From: an uncultured Clostridia bacterium | GTDB lineage: Bacteria; Bacillota; Clostridia; UBA1381 | Direction: 5' to 3' | DNA: 8,444 nt | Assembly (NCBI GenBank): GCA_944391635.1 | Contig: CALXUL010000147.1 | Coordinates: forward strand, 1 to 8,444 | Shown: positions 1 through 7,545 of the stretch, piece by piece | How the letters are laid out: each line of letters begins with the position of its first letter | How positions within the stretch are numbered: the stretch's first letter is position 1 | Translations under genes and position numbers: made by a program | The notes under the pieces: model-generated | Databases searched by the model: none | Seen by the model: only the letters and a program-made list of their open reading frames with translations | What the model was told of the DNA's origin: nothing

Positions 1-233
1 ATTGTCCTTAACACGGTAAGCCCCTCTTCTCCAAGCGTATATGTAAACACTGCGCAGTATTTAGTATATACAAAGTACACCAGTATGCCGCCAAGAAGAA
101 TAACGCTAATATCTGCTGCAAGCGGTATACCTGCTACAAAATATCTTACCGCATCTCCTATAAAAACAATGACCAGCACATATATCAATACAAATATCAG
201 TTCCTTTATTCCCGCCTTAACAGTATAGCTCAT
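1..233 (-). CDS. Hypothetical membrane protein, 3' end outside the window (partial)
   Basis: The reading frame starts at an ATG (233-231) and stays open for 77 codons to the window edge. The visible part is hydrophobic, with two likely membrane segments at about residues 11-33 and 41-63. A short polar loop lies between them, and a more polar stretch beginning TYTLGEEGLTVLR follows the second. That layout, two N-terminal helices and then a soluble beta-like region, is seen in small membrane proteins with PH-like domains, but too little is visible to assign a family. The start lies 5 bases after the stop of the hydrolase gene upstream, and an AGGAG sequence overlaps that gene's end, about 13 bases from the ATG. 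The two are therefore probably cotranscribed and may be translationally coupled. Function unknown. Confidence 0.6.
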   Translation of the reverse strand, partial: MSYTVKAGIKELIFVLIYVLVIVFIGDAVRYFVAGIPLAADISVILLGGILVYFVYTKYCAVFTYTLGEEGLTVLRT

Positions 234-238
234 ATTTG

Positions 239-757
239 TTAATCAGCTCCTATAATCTCTATCTGACACATTTTCATAGCATCAATCGCACGATTATGGC
301 TTTCTTCGGTTACACCGGCGCAACAGGATTCATCAACAAAAACCGACACCTCCGGCAAAAATGCTTTAATCAGCAAAGCATTTGAAATGACGCAAATATC
401 CGTGCATACACCTATTAACGTTATGCTTTCTATATCATCTTGTGATTTCAAATATTCCGCAAGCTCAATGCTGCCAAAAGTATTCTTGTCAAAAATAAGC
501 GCGTTTTCCGCAAAAGGCGCAACCTGACTGCAAATCTGCCAGCCATATTCCGGCTTAACACAGTGTATAACCGGAAGCTTTTTCCCCTCCTGGGTATCAA
601 GGTAATCTGCGCTATGAGTATCTCTGGTAAAAATAACCTTACCGTCAAACCCGCGTATTTTCTCTTTCGCACGCTCGGCTGCGGTAATTGCATTTTCAGC
701 CGCAAGCGCACCGGTTATAAAATCATTCTGCATATCTACAACAATCAGATAGTTCAC
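239..757 (-). CDS. Isochorismatase-family cysteine hydrolase, nicotinamidase-like
   Basis: Predicted 172-residue cytoplasmic amidohydrolase of the isochorismatase/nicotinamidase fold, full length for the compact members. The catalytic triad is recognisable as Asp8 (VVDMQNDF), Lys91 (DKNTFGS) and Cys122 (GVCTDICV). Asp46 and His48 (TRDTH) with His65 (VIHC) match the metal ligands of nicotinamidases, which deamidate nicotinamide to nicotinate in NAD salvage. This favours a PncA-like activity, but the substrate cannot be fixed from sequence, because ureidoacrylate and other amide hydrolases share the triad. I chose the GTG at 757 as start: it has AAGGGG 7 bases upstream and the fold begins at once with NYLIVVDM. 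An upstream in-frame ATG at 847 would add 30 lysine-rich residues, but the consensus promoter (788-816) lies inside that extension. A partial membrane protein gene follows 5 bases downstream. Confidence 0.88.
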   Translation of the reverse strand: MNYLIVVDMQNDFITGALAAENAITAAERAKEKIRGFDGKVIFTRDTHSADYLDTQEGKKLPVIHCVKPEYGWQICSQVAPFAENALIFDKNTFGSIELAEYLKSQDDIESITLIGVCTDICVISNALLIKAFLPEVSVFVDESCCAGVTEESHNRAIDAMKMCQIEIIGAD

Positions 758-787
758 TTCTATACCCCTTTTATACGCTTTTACTGC

Positions 788-816
788 ATTATACCACAAC
801 ACTTCTTTTTTTTCAA
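788..816 (-). promoter_or_regulatory. Sigma-A promoter of the hydrolase unit
   Basis: Read on the minus strand, TTGAAA (816-811) is followed after exactly 17 bases by TATAAT (793-788). A TG dinucleotide one base before the -10 makes it an extended -10 promoter. Transcription should start near 781, about 23 bases upstream of the GTG start codon at 757. The placement supports that start over the longer reading frame. Confidence 0.8.
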
Positions 817-918
817 TATTATTTTTCTTAACAAGTCCGTACATCATTTTCCGAAAATATTTTCCTCCAAAAACAAGAAAACAGTTTATGTTTATTATTG
901 AAGTTTTTTAGCCCAGAC

Positions 919-947
919 TTGACAAACACGCGTTTTCGTGGGATAAT
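919..947 (+). promoter_or_regulatory. Sigma-A promoter of valS
   Basis: TTGACA (919-924) is followed after 17 bases by GATAAT (942-947). Transcription should start near 954, which leaves a leader of only about 33 bases before the valS ATG. The spacer contains a short inverted repeat, CACG-N6-CGTG (927-940), which could be an operator or chance. Confidence 0.8.
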
Positions 948-987
948 ATAAACTGAGTATTTTTGACCGGAAGGGATTGATTTTTAA

Positions 988-3630
988 ATGGAGGACAGCA
1001 AGAATATTGCAAAAACCTATGATCCTTCACAATTTGAAGACCGCCTTTACCAGACTTGGTGTGAAAAAGGCTATTTTCATGCTGTGCCGGATCCTGACAA
1101 AAAACCATATACCATAGTTATCCCACCTCCTAACGTCACAGGGCAGCTTCATATGGGACATGCTCTTGATGAAACGCTTCAGGATATATTAATCAGATAC
1201 AAACGTATGCAAGGGTATTGCGCTTTATGGGTGCCGGGTACCGACCATGCCGGCATTGCCACTCAGATAAAAGTTGAAGAAGAATTACGAGTTAAAGAGG
1301 GCAAAACCCGGTATGATCTCGGCAGGGATAAGTTCCTTGAGCGCGTATGGGAATGGAAAAAACTATACGGAAACAGAATTATAAATCAGCTTAAAAAAAT
1401 CGGCTCCTCCTGCGATTGGGACCGTGAACGCTTTACCATGGATGAAGGCTGTTCCAAAGCTGTAAGAGAAGTTTTCGTAAATCTATATAATAAAGGTCTT
1501 ATCTATCAGGGCTCGCGTATTATAAACTGGTGTCCGCACTGCATTACGGCTTTGTCCGACGCGGAAGTAGAGCATGCCGAACACGAAGGGCATTTCTGGC
1601 ATATTAAATACCGCGTGGAAAACAGCGACGAATTTGTTGTAATTGCAACAACACGTCCCGAAACGCTTTTCGGCGATACTGCTGTTGCAGTTAACCCGGA
1701 AGATGAGCGGTATAAAAACCTTGTCGGCAAAACTCTTATTCTGCCGCTTGTCGGACGCAGGATTCCTGTTATTGCAGATGAATATGTAGATAAAGATTTT
1801 GGTACAGGATGCGTAAAAATAACACCTGCTCACGATCCTAATGACTTTGAAGTTGGACAGCGTCATAATCTTGAACAGATTAAGGTTATGAATGATGATG
1901 CAACAATGAATGCATATGCTGGAAAATATGAAGGTCTTGACCGCTATGAGTGCAGAAAAAGAATGATTGAAGATCTTGAAAAAGAAGGTCTTTTAGTAAA
2001 GGTCGAGCCACATTCTCATAACGTAGGTCAATGTTACCGCTGCGGAACAACGGTAGAGCCTATTATTTCAAAGCAATGGTTTGTTAAAATGAAACCACTT
2101 GCGCAGCCTGCTATTGACGCGGTTAAAAACGGCGAAACTGAGTTTGTGCCTACACACTTTGAAAAGGTATATTTCCACTGGCTTGAAAACATCCGCGATT
2201 GGTGCATATCACGTCAGCTTTGGTGGGGACACAGAATCCCTGCTTTCTACTGTGAAGACTGTGGGAAAATGACGGTCAGCAAAGAGGATATAACTGTATG
2301 TCCGCATTGTTCCGGCAAGGTAACTCAGGATCCAGATACTCTTGACACCTGGTTTTCATCAGCGCTTTGGCCGTTTTCAACACTCGGCTGGCCGGAAAAA
2401 ACCGAAGATTATGATTATTTCTATCCTACAAGCACGCTTGTTACAGGATATGATATTATCCCATTCTGGGTAATGAGGATGATGTTCTCAGGGATTGAGC
2501 ATACAGGACAGGTTCCATTTAAACATGTATTTATCCACGGGCTTGTACGTGATGCTAAAGGGCGCAAGATGTCAAAATCACTCGGCAACGGCATTGACCC
2601 GCTTGAAATAGTCGATAAATACGGTGCTGACGCATTAAGATTTACTCTTGCAACCGGAAACGCACCCGGCAACGATATGCGTTTTTCAACCGAAAGAGTT
2701 GAGGCAAGCCGTAACTTTGCAAATAAAATTTGGAATGCATCGCGTTTTACACTGATGAATCTTGATATCACCGAAAACCATCTGCCTAAGGCAGATGACC
2801 TCGGGATAGAAGATAAATGGCTTATTTCAAAGTATAACCGGCTGGTACGCGAAGTAACAGAAAATCTCGATAAATTCGAACTCGGAATTGCGGTTGCAAA
2901 GCTTTACGATTTTATTTGGGATAATTTCTGCGACTGGTATATAGAGCTCGTAAAACCTCGCCTATATGATAAAGGCAGCAAAACCGCAGAATGTGCACAG
3001 TATGTATTAACATATGTATTGTCAAATACTATGAAACTTCTGCATCCGTTTATGCCGTTTATTACCGAGGAAATTTGGCAGCATCTGCCGCATACAGGGG
3101 AAAGTATTATGATTTCAAAATTCCCCGAATACGACCCTGCTCTTGATTTCCCAGAAGCAGAAAAAGCTATAGAAATGATTATGGCTGCAATAGGCGCGAT
3201 ACGTAACCGTCGCGCTGAAATGAATGTACCGCCTTCAAAAAAAGCAAGCCTTCTTATAGTAACGGATTATCCGCAAATTTTTGAAAACGGTGTATCTTTC
3301 TTTAAAAAGCTTGCCGGAGCAGATGATGTTTCTATTCTCCCGGACCGCAGCAAAGTTCCGGCTAATGCAGTTAATATTGTAGTTAACGGCGCTGAACTCT
3401 TCTTGCCGCTTGCAGAGCTTGTGGATAAGGACAAAGAACTTGAACGCCTTATGAAAGAGAAAAAAGAACTTGAGGGCGAAATAAAACGTGTTGAGGGTAA
3501 ATTATCAAATCAGGGCTTTATATCAAAAGCTCCTGAAAAGGTTGTTGCAGAAGAACGCGAAAAAGGCGAAAAATACCGCGCAATGCTTGAAAAAGTATTA
3601 GTATCTATTAATGATATTAAGCAGCTTTAA
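988..3630 (+). CDS. valS: Valyl-tRNA synthetase
   Basis: Complete 880-residue class Ia aminoacyl-tRNA synthetase that charges tRNA-Val with valine in the cytoplasm; the length is typical of the bacterial enzyme. Visible parts in order: N-terminal Rossmann half with PPPNVTG and the HIGH-type signature HMGH at 55-58; CP1 editing insertion roughly 190-340, with [15 protein letters not shown] and [19 protein letters not shown], which clears mischarged threonine; Cys pairs at 182/185, 349/352, 422/425 and 438/441, of the kind that bind structural zinc; the second catalytic half with KMSKS at 527-531; the anticodon-binding helical domain; and a C-terminal tRNA-binding coiled coil from about residue 810, rich in Lys and Glu. 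An AAGGGA sequence lies 11 bases before the ATG. The gene is monocistronic, between its own promoter and a strong terminator. No frameshift or missing key motif is seen. Confidence 0.98.
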   Translation: MEDSKNIAKTYDPSQFEDRLYQTWCEKGYFHAVPDPDKKPYTIVIPPPNVTGQLHMGHALDETLQDILIRYKRMQGYCALWVPGTDHAGIATQIKVEEELRVKEGKTRYDLGRDKFLERVWEWKKLYGNRIINQLKKIGSSCDWDRERFTMDEGCSKAVREVFVNLYNKGLIYQGSRIINWCPHCITALSDAEVEHAEHEGHFWHIKYRVENSDEFVVIATTRPETLFGDTAVAVNPEDERYKNLVGKTLILPLVGRRIPVIADEYVDKDFGTGCVKITPAHDPNDFEVGQRHNLEQIKVMNDDATMNAYAGKYEGLDRYECRKRMIEDLEKEGLLVKVEPHSHNVGQCYRCGTTVEPIISKQWFVKMKPLAQPAIDAVKNGETEFVPTHFEKVYFHWLENIRDWCISRQLWWGHRIPAFYCEDCGKMTVSKEDITVCPHCSGKVTQDPDTLDTWFSSALWPFSTLGWPEKTEDYDYFYPTSTLVTGYDIIPFWVMRMMFSGIEHTGQVPFKHVFIHGLVRDAKGRKMSKSLGNGIDPLEIVDKYGADALRFTLATGNAPGNDMRFSTERVEASRNFANKIWNASRFTLMNLDITENHLPKADDLGIEDKWLISKYNRLVREVTENLDKFELGIAVAKLYDFIWDNFCDWYIELVKPRLYDKGSKTAECAQYVLTYVLSNTMKLLHPFMPFITEEIWQHLPHTGESIMISKFPEYDPALDFPEAEKAIEMIMAAIGAIRNRRAEMNVPPSKKASLLIVTDYPQIFENGVSFFKKLAGADDVSILPDRSKVPANAVNIVVNGAELFLPLAELVDKDKELERLMKEKKELEGEIKRVEGKLSNQGFISKAPEKVVAEEREKGEKYRAMLEKVLVSINDIKQL

Positions 3631-3632
3631 AT

Positions 3633-3675
3633 AAAAAAGACTTTTTAGCAGTAAAACTGCTAAAAAGTCTTTTTT
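3633..3675. terminator. Bidirectional intrinsic terminator between valS and the anti-sigma gene
   Basis: A perfect 19-bp inverted repeat (3633-3651 and 3657-3675) surrounds a 5-base loop, TAAAA. The arms begin and end with A6/T6 runs, so the hairpin has a U tract in both directions. It starts 3 bases after the valS stop and ends 2 bases before the stop of the convergent gene. It therefore serves both. Confidence 0.93.
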
Positions 3676-3676
3676 A

Positions 3677-4411
3677 TTATCCTATCACTGCATATGCAGC
3701 AGCCATTAAATCAGCTTTTGTTACATTCTCATCGTCTGTTAAAATATCATACTCCAAACCGTCATACCGGAATATAACCTGCTGAACAACACTCTCGGTT
3801 ACTTCATCCGCACCATAGGAGAATACCACATCTCCGCTTTGTTCACGCGCTTTATCTTCCTGGGTAAGCTCATATCCGGGCGGAACTTGTTTATTGTTAT
3901 ACTTTAAGTAATTAAGTTCTATCCCATTATATACTTCTGTTTCATCAGCATTAATTTCTTCTGCGTATTTTTCTTCACATACAAAAATATCCATCCGCTT
4001 GCCGCTGTTTTCATACTCTATATGAATACTTTTAAACTTTTCGGAAGAACCATCGCTTTCATCTTCTTTCCTGTTACCTACAACCGTTGCGCCGGAAAAG
4101 ATAAAACCGTCTATATCTTCTTCTATTACCGGCACAAACCCAAGCTTCTTTTCCAATTCTTCATATGAAGGCATACTTTCCCAGTCATTCCATTCATTTG
4201 ACCAGCTATGATATGTTATGGTATAAATCCCTGATGCGGCTCCTACCGTAGCAAATACCGCAAGCGCCGCAGCAACTACCATTATAATTTTCCTCTTGCC
4301 TAACATCTTCTTATCCTCCTTCTGCTGCCTGCATTTTTCAATAATCTCATTCTTTTTCTTATCATTCATACAAAAGGAGCCTAAGACTCGGAAAAATTTT
4401 TCTTCTTTCAT
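3677..4411 (-). CDS. Putative membrane anti-sigma factor paired with the ECF sigma factor
   Basis: Predicted 244-residue single-pass membrane protein. Residues 1-41 are short, polar and Lys-rich, and should be cytoplasmic. Residues about 42-65 (IIMVVAAALAVFATVGAASGI) form one membrane helix, and residues 66-244 form an acidic extracytoplasmic domain. The C-terminus (FRYDGLEYDILTDDENVTKADLMAAAYAVIG) resembles, from memory, the end of DUF4367-type domains on clostridial anti-sigma factors; I could not check this by search. The start has GGAGG 8 bases upstream and lies 13 bases after the sigma factor stop codon, so the pair is clearly one operon. The usual role is to hold the sigma factor at the membrane until an envelope signal arrives. 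No zinc-binding anti-sigma HxxxCxxC motif is present. The role is inferred from topology and context, and the signal is unknown. Confidence 0.72.
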   Translation of the reverse strand: MKEEKFFRVLGSFCMNDKKKNEIIEKCRQQKEDKKMLGKRKIIMVVAAALAVFATVGAASGIYTITYHSWSNEWNDWESMPSYEELEKKLGFVPVIEEDIDGFIFSGATVVGNRKEDESDGSSEKFKSIHIEYENSGKRMDIFVCEEKYAEEINADETEVYNGIELNYLKYNNKQVPPGYELTQEDKAREQSGDVVFSYGADEVTESVVQQVIFRYDGLEYDILTDDENVTKADLMAAAYAVIG

Positions 4412-4424
4412 TTTATATTCCTCC

Positions 4425-4904
4425 TTACATCAAAAGCTGTTTGAGTTTTTCCCTGGCATATTGCAGCCGCTTGCGGATTGCCGCATCCGACGTCTTGAAT
4501 ATATGGGCTATTTCCTTTGAGCTATACCCTTCAATATAATGCAAGACAATTACTTCTCGGTATTTTTTATCAAGAGATTCCAGTATATGTTTCAATTCCA
4601 GATTTTCTTCTTTGGTTAAAGTATCAATAAGTATGTCAGGTTGGGCAACTATACACTTTGACCTGCGTCTACCTATATCTGCACAAATATTAACTGCCAC
4701 TCTGATAAGCCACGCCTTTTCGTGCTCTTTATCACGGAAAACAGGGCTGTATCTAATAAATCTCATAATAGTTTCCGAAACAGCGTCTTCAGCGTCAAAA
4801 CGGTTACACAGCGATACCATACACATTCTGTATAAGCTGTCTGCGTATGTATTAACAATACGCTCAATTTCACTATCAGCCGGCCGGACTGAATTTTTTT
4901 TCAC
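4425..4904 (-). CDS. ECF-type RNA polymerase sigma factor
   Basis: Predicted 159-residue group 4 sigma factor. Region 2 spans about residues 14-80 (core-binding FDAEDAVSETIMRFI; KAWLIRVAVNICADIGRRR near the end). Region 4 spans about 103-157 (LESLDKKYREVIVLHYIEGYSSKEIAHIF, then the recognition helix DAAIRKRLQYAREKL). Regions 1 and 3 are absent, as in ECF factors. It should redirect RNA polymerase to a small stress regulon, often including its own promoter. I chose the GTG at 4904, which has AAAGGAG 11 bases upstream. An in-frame GTG at 4925 would add seven residues, but the same AAAGGAG would then lie inside the gene and no good site precedes it. The probable anti-sigma gene follows after 13 bases. 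Which ECF group it belongs to is not decidable by eye. Confidence 0.9.
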   Translation of the reverse strand: MKKNSVRPADSEIERIVNTYADSLYRMCMVSLCNRFDAEDAVSETIMRFIRYSPVFRDKEHEKAWLIRVAVNICADIGRRRSKCIVAQPDILIDTLTKEENLELKHILESLDKKYREVIVLHYIEGYSSKEIAHIFKTSDAAIRKRLQYAREKLKQLLM

Positions 4905-5011
4905 CTGTCTTTCAGCTCCTTTCACCTATAACACGTTTTACAATTGTGTTTTGTGATATAAGAAATAAAATAATGAAGCAAAAAGTATAATTAGCACTTT
5001 ATATCATACAT
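4905..5011. other. AT-rich region upstream of the sigma factor, no clear promoter
   Basis: This stretch must hold the promoter of the sigma/anti-sigma operon, but no convincing -35/-10 pair is visible on the minus strand. TATACT and TATATC could be -10 boxes, yet neither has a good -35 at 16-18 bases. An ECF-type autoregulated promoter is possible; I cannot identify one by eye. A spaced dyad AACAC / GTGTT lies at about 4930-4950. Confidence 0.4.
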
Positions 5012-5049
5012 AAAAAAAGTGTAGGTATGTGTTATTTACACATACCTAC
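5012..5049 (-). terminator. Intrinsic terminator of the csoR-copA operon
   Basis: On the minus strand a perfect 11-bp stem, GTAGGTATGTG (5049-5039) with CACATACCTAC (5031-5021), encloses a 7-base loop. It is followed after two bases by a run of seven T (5018-5012). It begins 23 bases after the copA stop codon and insulates the sigma factor operon downstream. Confidence 0.88.
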
Positions 5050-5072
5050 TTACTGCAAAACACATTTAATTT

Positions 5073-5273
5073 TTACAGGACAGTGTACCCTTCTTTTTCC
5101 ACTGCTTCTTTTAATACGCCGTCAGCCACATCCTTGGACAGCTTAACTACCGCATTGTTATTTTCGTGGCTTACCTCTGCGCTCAGAACACCGTCAATCG
5201 CCTCAAGAGCCTTTTTCACTCTCGCCTCACAATGTGCACACATCATTCCTTCAATTCTCATTATCTTTTCCAT
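5073..5273 (-). CDS. copZ: Possible free CopZ-like copper chaperone from an internal in-frame start of copA
   Basis: The last 66 codons of copA form a complete heavy-metal-associated domain: GMMCAHC metal loop (Cys12 and Cys15 counted from the internal Met), helix EARVKKALEAIDGV, a beta strand, and KEAVEKEGYTV at the end. The domain begins exactly at an ATG (5273-5271) preceded by AAAGGAG (5288-5282) with an 8-base gap, a better site than that of copA itself. The length is that of a stand-alone CopZ, which carries Cu(I) to CopA in the cytoplasm. I infer that ribosomes may start here and make the chaperone separately, while read-through gives the fused form. The alternative is that this is simply a fused domain whose linker kept an ancestral ribosome binding site after a stop codon was lost. 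Confidence 0.5.
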   Translation of the reverse strand: MEKIMRIEGMMCAHCEARVKKALEAIDGVLSAEVSHENNNAVVKLSKDVADGVLKEAVEKEGYTVL

Positions 5274-7529
5274 CTTCTTATCTCCTTTAATTTTTTTATT
5301 TTTTTCTTTTCTTACATTAACAAAATTAAGCCTAAGCGCATTCGTCACCACACAAAAGCTTGACAGACTCATTGCCGCCGCTGCAATCATGGGACTCAGC
5401 TGCAAATTGAAAACAGGTATTAATACCCCTGCCGCAATCGGTATCCCCAGCGCATTATAAATAAACGCCCAAAAAAGATTTTCGTGAATTGTCCTAAGGG
5501 TGGCCTTTCCTATCCTGATTGCAGCAGGAACATCTTTAAGGCTGCTTTTTACAAGCACAACATCAGCCGCGTCAATAGCAACATCCGCTCCCGCGCCTAT
5601 TGCTATTCCAATATCTGCGCTTGTAAGCGCCGGAGCATCATTTATACCGTCGCCGACCATCGCAACAATTCCTTTTTCTGAAAGCCCTTTAACTACCTCC
5701 TGCTTCTGCGCCGGCAAAACTCCTGAAATTACCTCATCAACCCCTGCCTGTCTGCCTATTGCCTCTGCCGTCTTTTCATTATCTCCTGTCAGCATAATGA
5801 CACGTATTCCCATATCTTTAAGTTCTCGTACCGCATCCGGGCTGTCTTTCTTTATCATATCCGCAACTGCGATTATCCCTGCAAATTTTCCATCTCTTGC
5901 AAAATAGAGCGGTGTTTTTCCTTCGTTCGATAACGTTTCTGCTTGTTCTATTAATTCCTGAGGTACACTGCATACTTCATTTATCAGTTTTAGATTTCCT
6001 CCAACAGCTCTCTTGCCATAAAGTTCTGCTTCAACTCCGCTTCCGGTTAAAGTTTTATAATTATCAGTATCACAAAGTCTTACACCTTTATTTTCGGCAT
6101 ATTCTACTACTGCCCTTGCAAGCGGATGTTCGCTTTTACTCTCAAGCGCATAGGCGGTTTCCAAAAATTCGCTCTCATCAAAATCATTTGCCGCAATAAT
6201 ATCACATACCTTAGGTTCGCCTTCTGTGATAGTCCCGGTCTTATCCAAAACCACTGTTTTAGCCTTGCCTGTCACTTCGAGGGCAGCCGCTGTTTTAAAG
6301 AGTATTGCATTTTTGGCGCCAATACCGCTGCCTACCATTATCGCAACCGGAGTTGCAAGCCCGAGTGCGCAAGGACAGCTTATTACAAGCACTGCTATAC
6401 CTCTGCCTAATGCACTCCCAAAATCCGCTCCTGCCACAATCCATACCAGCACAGTAATTACAGCAATACTTATTACTGCGGGCACAAAAACTGCCGATAT
6501 CTTATCCGCCGCTTTTGCAATAGGCGCCTTTGTAACTGCAGCATCACGAACCATTTTTATTATTTGCGACAGTGTCGTATCTGCACCGACCTTTGTCGCT
6601 TCACAGCATATATACCCAGACCGGCTTATTGTTGCAGAATACACCCTGTCACCTATTTTCTTATCTACCGGTATACTCTCGCCCGTTAATGCAGATTCAT
6701 CAACAGCGCATGTGCCTTCTGTAATAATTCCGTCCACCGGTATACTTTCACCGGCACGAACGATAAATTTATCCCCAACACGTACCTCTTCTACCGGAAC
6801 TCTCACTTGCTTATCACGGCGAACCACTACCGCAGTTTTCGGCGCAAGATTCATAAGGCTTTTTAGCGCATCTGTTGTTCTTCCCTTTGAAATTGCTTCC
6901 AGCATTTTACCTACTGTTATAAATGCAAGAATCATAGCCGCGGATTCAAAATAAAGACCATGAATATAATGCTGCGGCTCAGGAGAGACCGTCATCTTGA
7001 ACATTGCATATACACTGTATACAAATGATGCTCCCGCCCCCATTGCAACAAGGGTATCCATATTTGCGCCGCCGTGTATTACACCTTTAATACCGTTTAT
7101 AAAAAATTTCTGGTTTATTACCATCACCGCAGCACATAAAAGCAGCTGTGTAAGCGACAGTGCAAAATAGTTCTCTTCAAAAAAACCCGGCAGAGGCCAG
7201 CCAAACATTGTATATCCCATCGACACATACATTAGTACTATCAAAAATCCCAAAGACGCAATTAACCTTTTTCTCATTGGTTTTACTTCATCTTCAGTCT
7301 CTTCCTCTTTTGCCTCTGTTGATGTATTTTCGCTTTTTGCCTTTGCACCATAGCCTGCAGCCTTTACAGCGGCAATTACAGCGCTGTCATCGGCATCTCC
7401 TGATATACTCATGCTATTAGTCAAAAGGCTTACACTGCAAGATTCTACACCCTCAACTTTTGATACCGCTCTTTCTACCCTCGCACTGCACGCCGCACAG
7501 CTCATTCCTGTTACATCATATTCTTTCAT
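5073..7529 (-). CDS. copA: Cu(I)-exporting P1B-type ATPase with an extra C-terminal CopZ-like domain
   Basis: Predicted 818-residue membrane copper pump. Domains in order: N-terminal heavy-metal-associated domain (residues 1-70; GMSCAAC with Cys11 and Cys14); an acidic linker; four membrane helices (about 88-210); actuator domain with TGES at 282-285; two helices carrying the CPC transport site at 385-387; phosphorylation site DKTGT starting at Asp429; HP motif at 468-469; GDGINDAP starting at 626; then two final helices with Tyr691-Asn692 and MSLSS at 720-724. The CPC, YN and MxxSS residues mark the Cu(I) (P1B-1) class. After a Lys-rich linker comes a second CxxC domain (GMMCAHC, about 753-818), an uncommon C-terminal position. 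The gene starts 16 bases after csoR, with GGAG 12 bases upstream of the ATG, and is expected to be copper-induced by CsoR release. Confidence 0.96.
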   Translation of the reverse strand: MKEYDVTGMSCAACSARVERAVSKVEGVESCSVSLLTNSMSISGDADDSAVIAAVKAAGYGAKAKSENTSTEAKEEETEDEVKPMRKRLIASLGFLIVLMYVSMGYTMFGWPLPGFFEENYFALSLTQLLLCAAVMVINQKFFINGIKGVIHGGANMDTLVAMGAGASFVYSVYAMFKMTVSPEPQHYIHGLYFESAAMILAFITVGKMLEAISKGRTTDALKSLMNLAPKTAVVVRRDKQVRVPVEEVRVGDKFIVRAGESIPVDGIITEGTCAVDESALTGESIPVDKKIGDRVYSATISRSGYICCEATKVGADTTLSQIIKMVRDAAVTKAPIAKAADKISAVFVPAVISIAVITVLVWIVAGADFGSALGRGIAVLVISCPCALGLATPVAIMVGSGIGAKNAILFKTAAALEVTGKAKTVVLDKTGTITEGEPKVCDIIAANDFDESEFLETAYALESKSEHPLARAVVEYAENKGVRLCDTDNYKTLTGSGVEAELYGKRAVGGNLKLINEVCSVPQELIEQAETLSNEGKTPLYFARDGKFAGIIAVADMIKKDSPDAVRELKDMGIRVIMLTGDNEKTAEAIGRQAGVDEVISGVLPAQKQEVVKGLSEKGIVAMVGDGINDAPALTSADIGIAIGAGADVAIDAADVVLVKSSLKDVPAAIRIGKATLRTIHENLFWAFIYNALGIPIAAGVLIPVFNLQLSPMIAAAAMSLSSFCVVTNALRLNFVNVRKEKNKKIKGDKKMEKIMRIEGMMCAHCEARVKKALEAIDGVLSAEVSHENNNAVVKLSKDVADGVLKEAVEKEGYTVL
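5282..5288 (-). promoter_or_regulatory. Internal Shine-Dalgarno sequence inside copA
   Basis: AAAGGAG on the minus strand, 8 bases before an in-frame ATG at the exact boundary of the C-terminal CopZ-like domain. In the copA frame it encodes part of the Lys-rich linker (KIKGDKK), so its presence could be coincidence of AAA, GGA and AAG codons, but spacing and position fit a working site. Confidence 0.55.
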
Positions 7530-7545
7530 ATTTATACACCGCTCC

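Noticed and set aside
758..847. A 30-codon N-terminal extension of the isochorismatase-like hydrolase, starting at an ATG at 847
   Set aside because: A consensus promoter lies inside it and would start transcription near 781. The extension is not part of the fold, and the GTG at 757 has its own good ribosome binding site.
2421..2771. Antisense open frame of 116 codons within valS
   Set aside because: Codon-bias shadow of valS; no start signal or known domain.
4905..4925. The upstream GTG at 4925 as the sigma factor start
   Set aside because: It would place the only good ribosome binding site (AAAGGAG) within the coding region; the GTG at 4904 uses that site. It remains possible.
5273..5330. 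A sequencing or assembly error fusing copA and copZ
   Set aside because: The frame is continuous and each piece is intact, so an error cannot be shown. The A7 runs are error-prone, but a single length error there would bring an early stop rather than create the fusion. Read support would settle it.
6226..6954. A long plus-strand open frame of about 240 codons across copA
   Set aside because: It is the antisense shadow of copA, with low-complexity Thr, Ala, Ser and Ile composition, no ribosome binding site and no recognisable domain.
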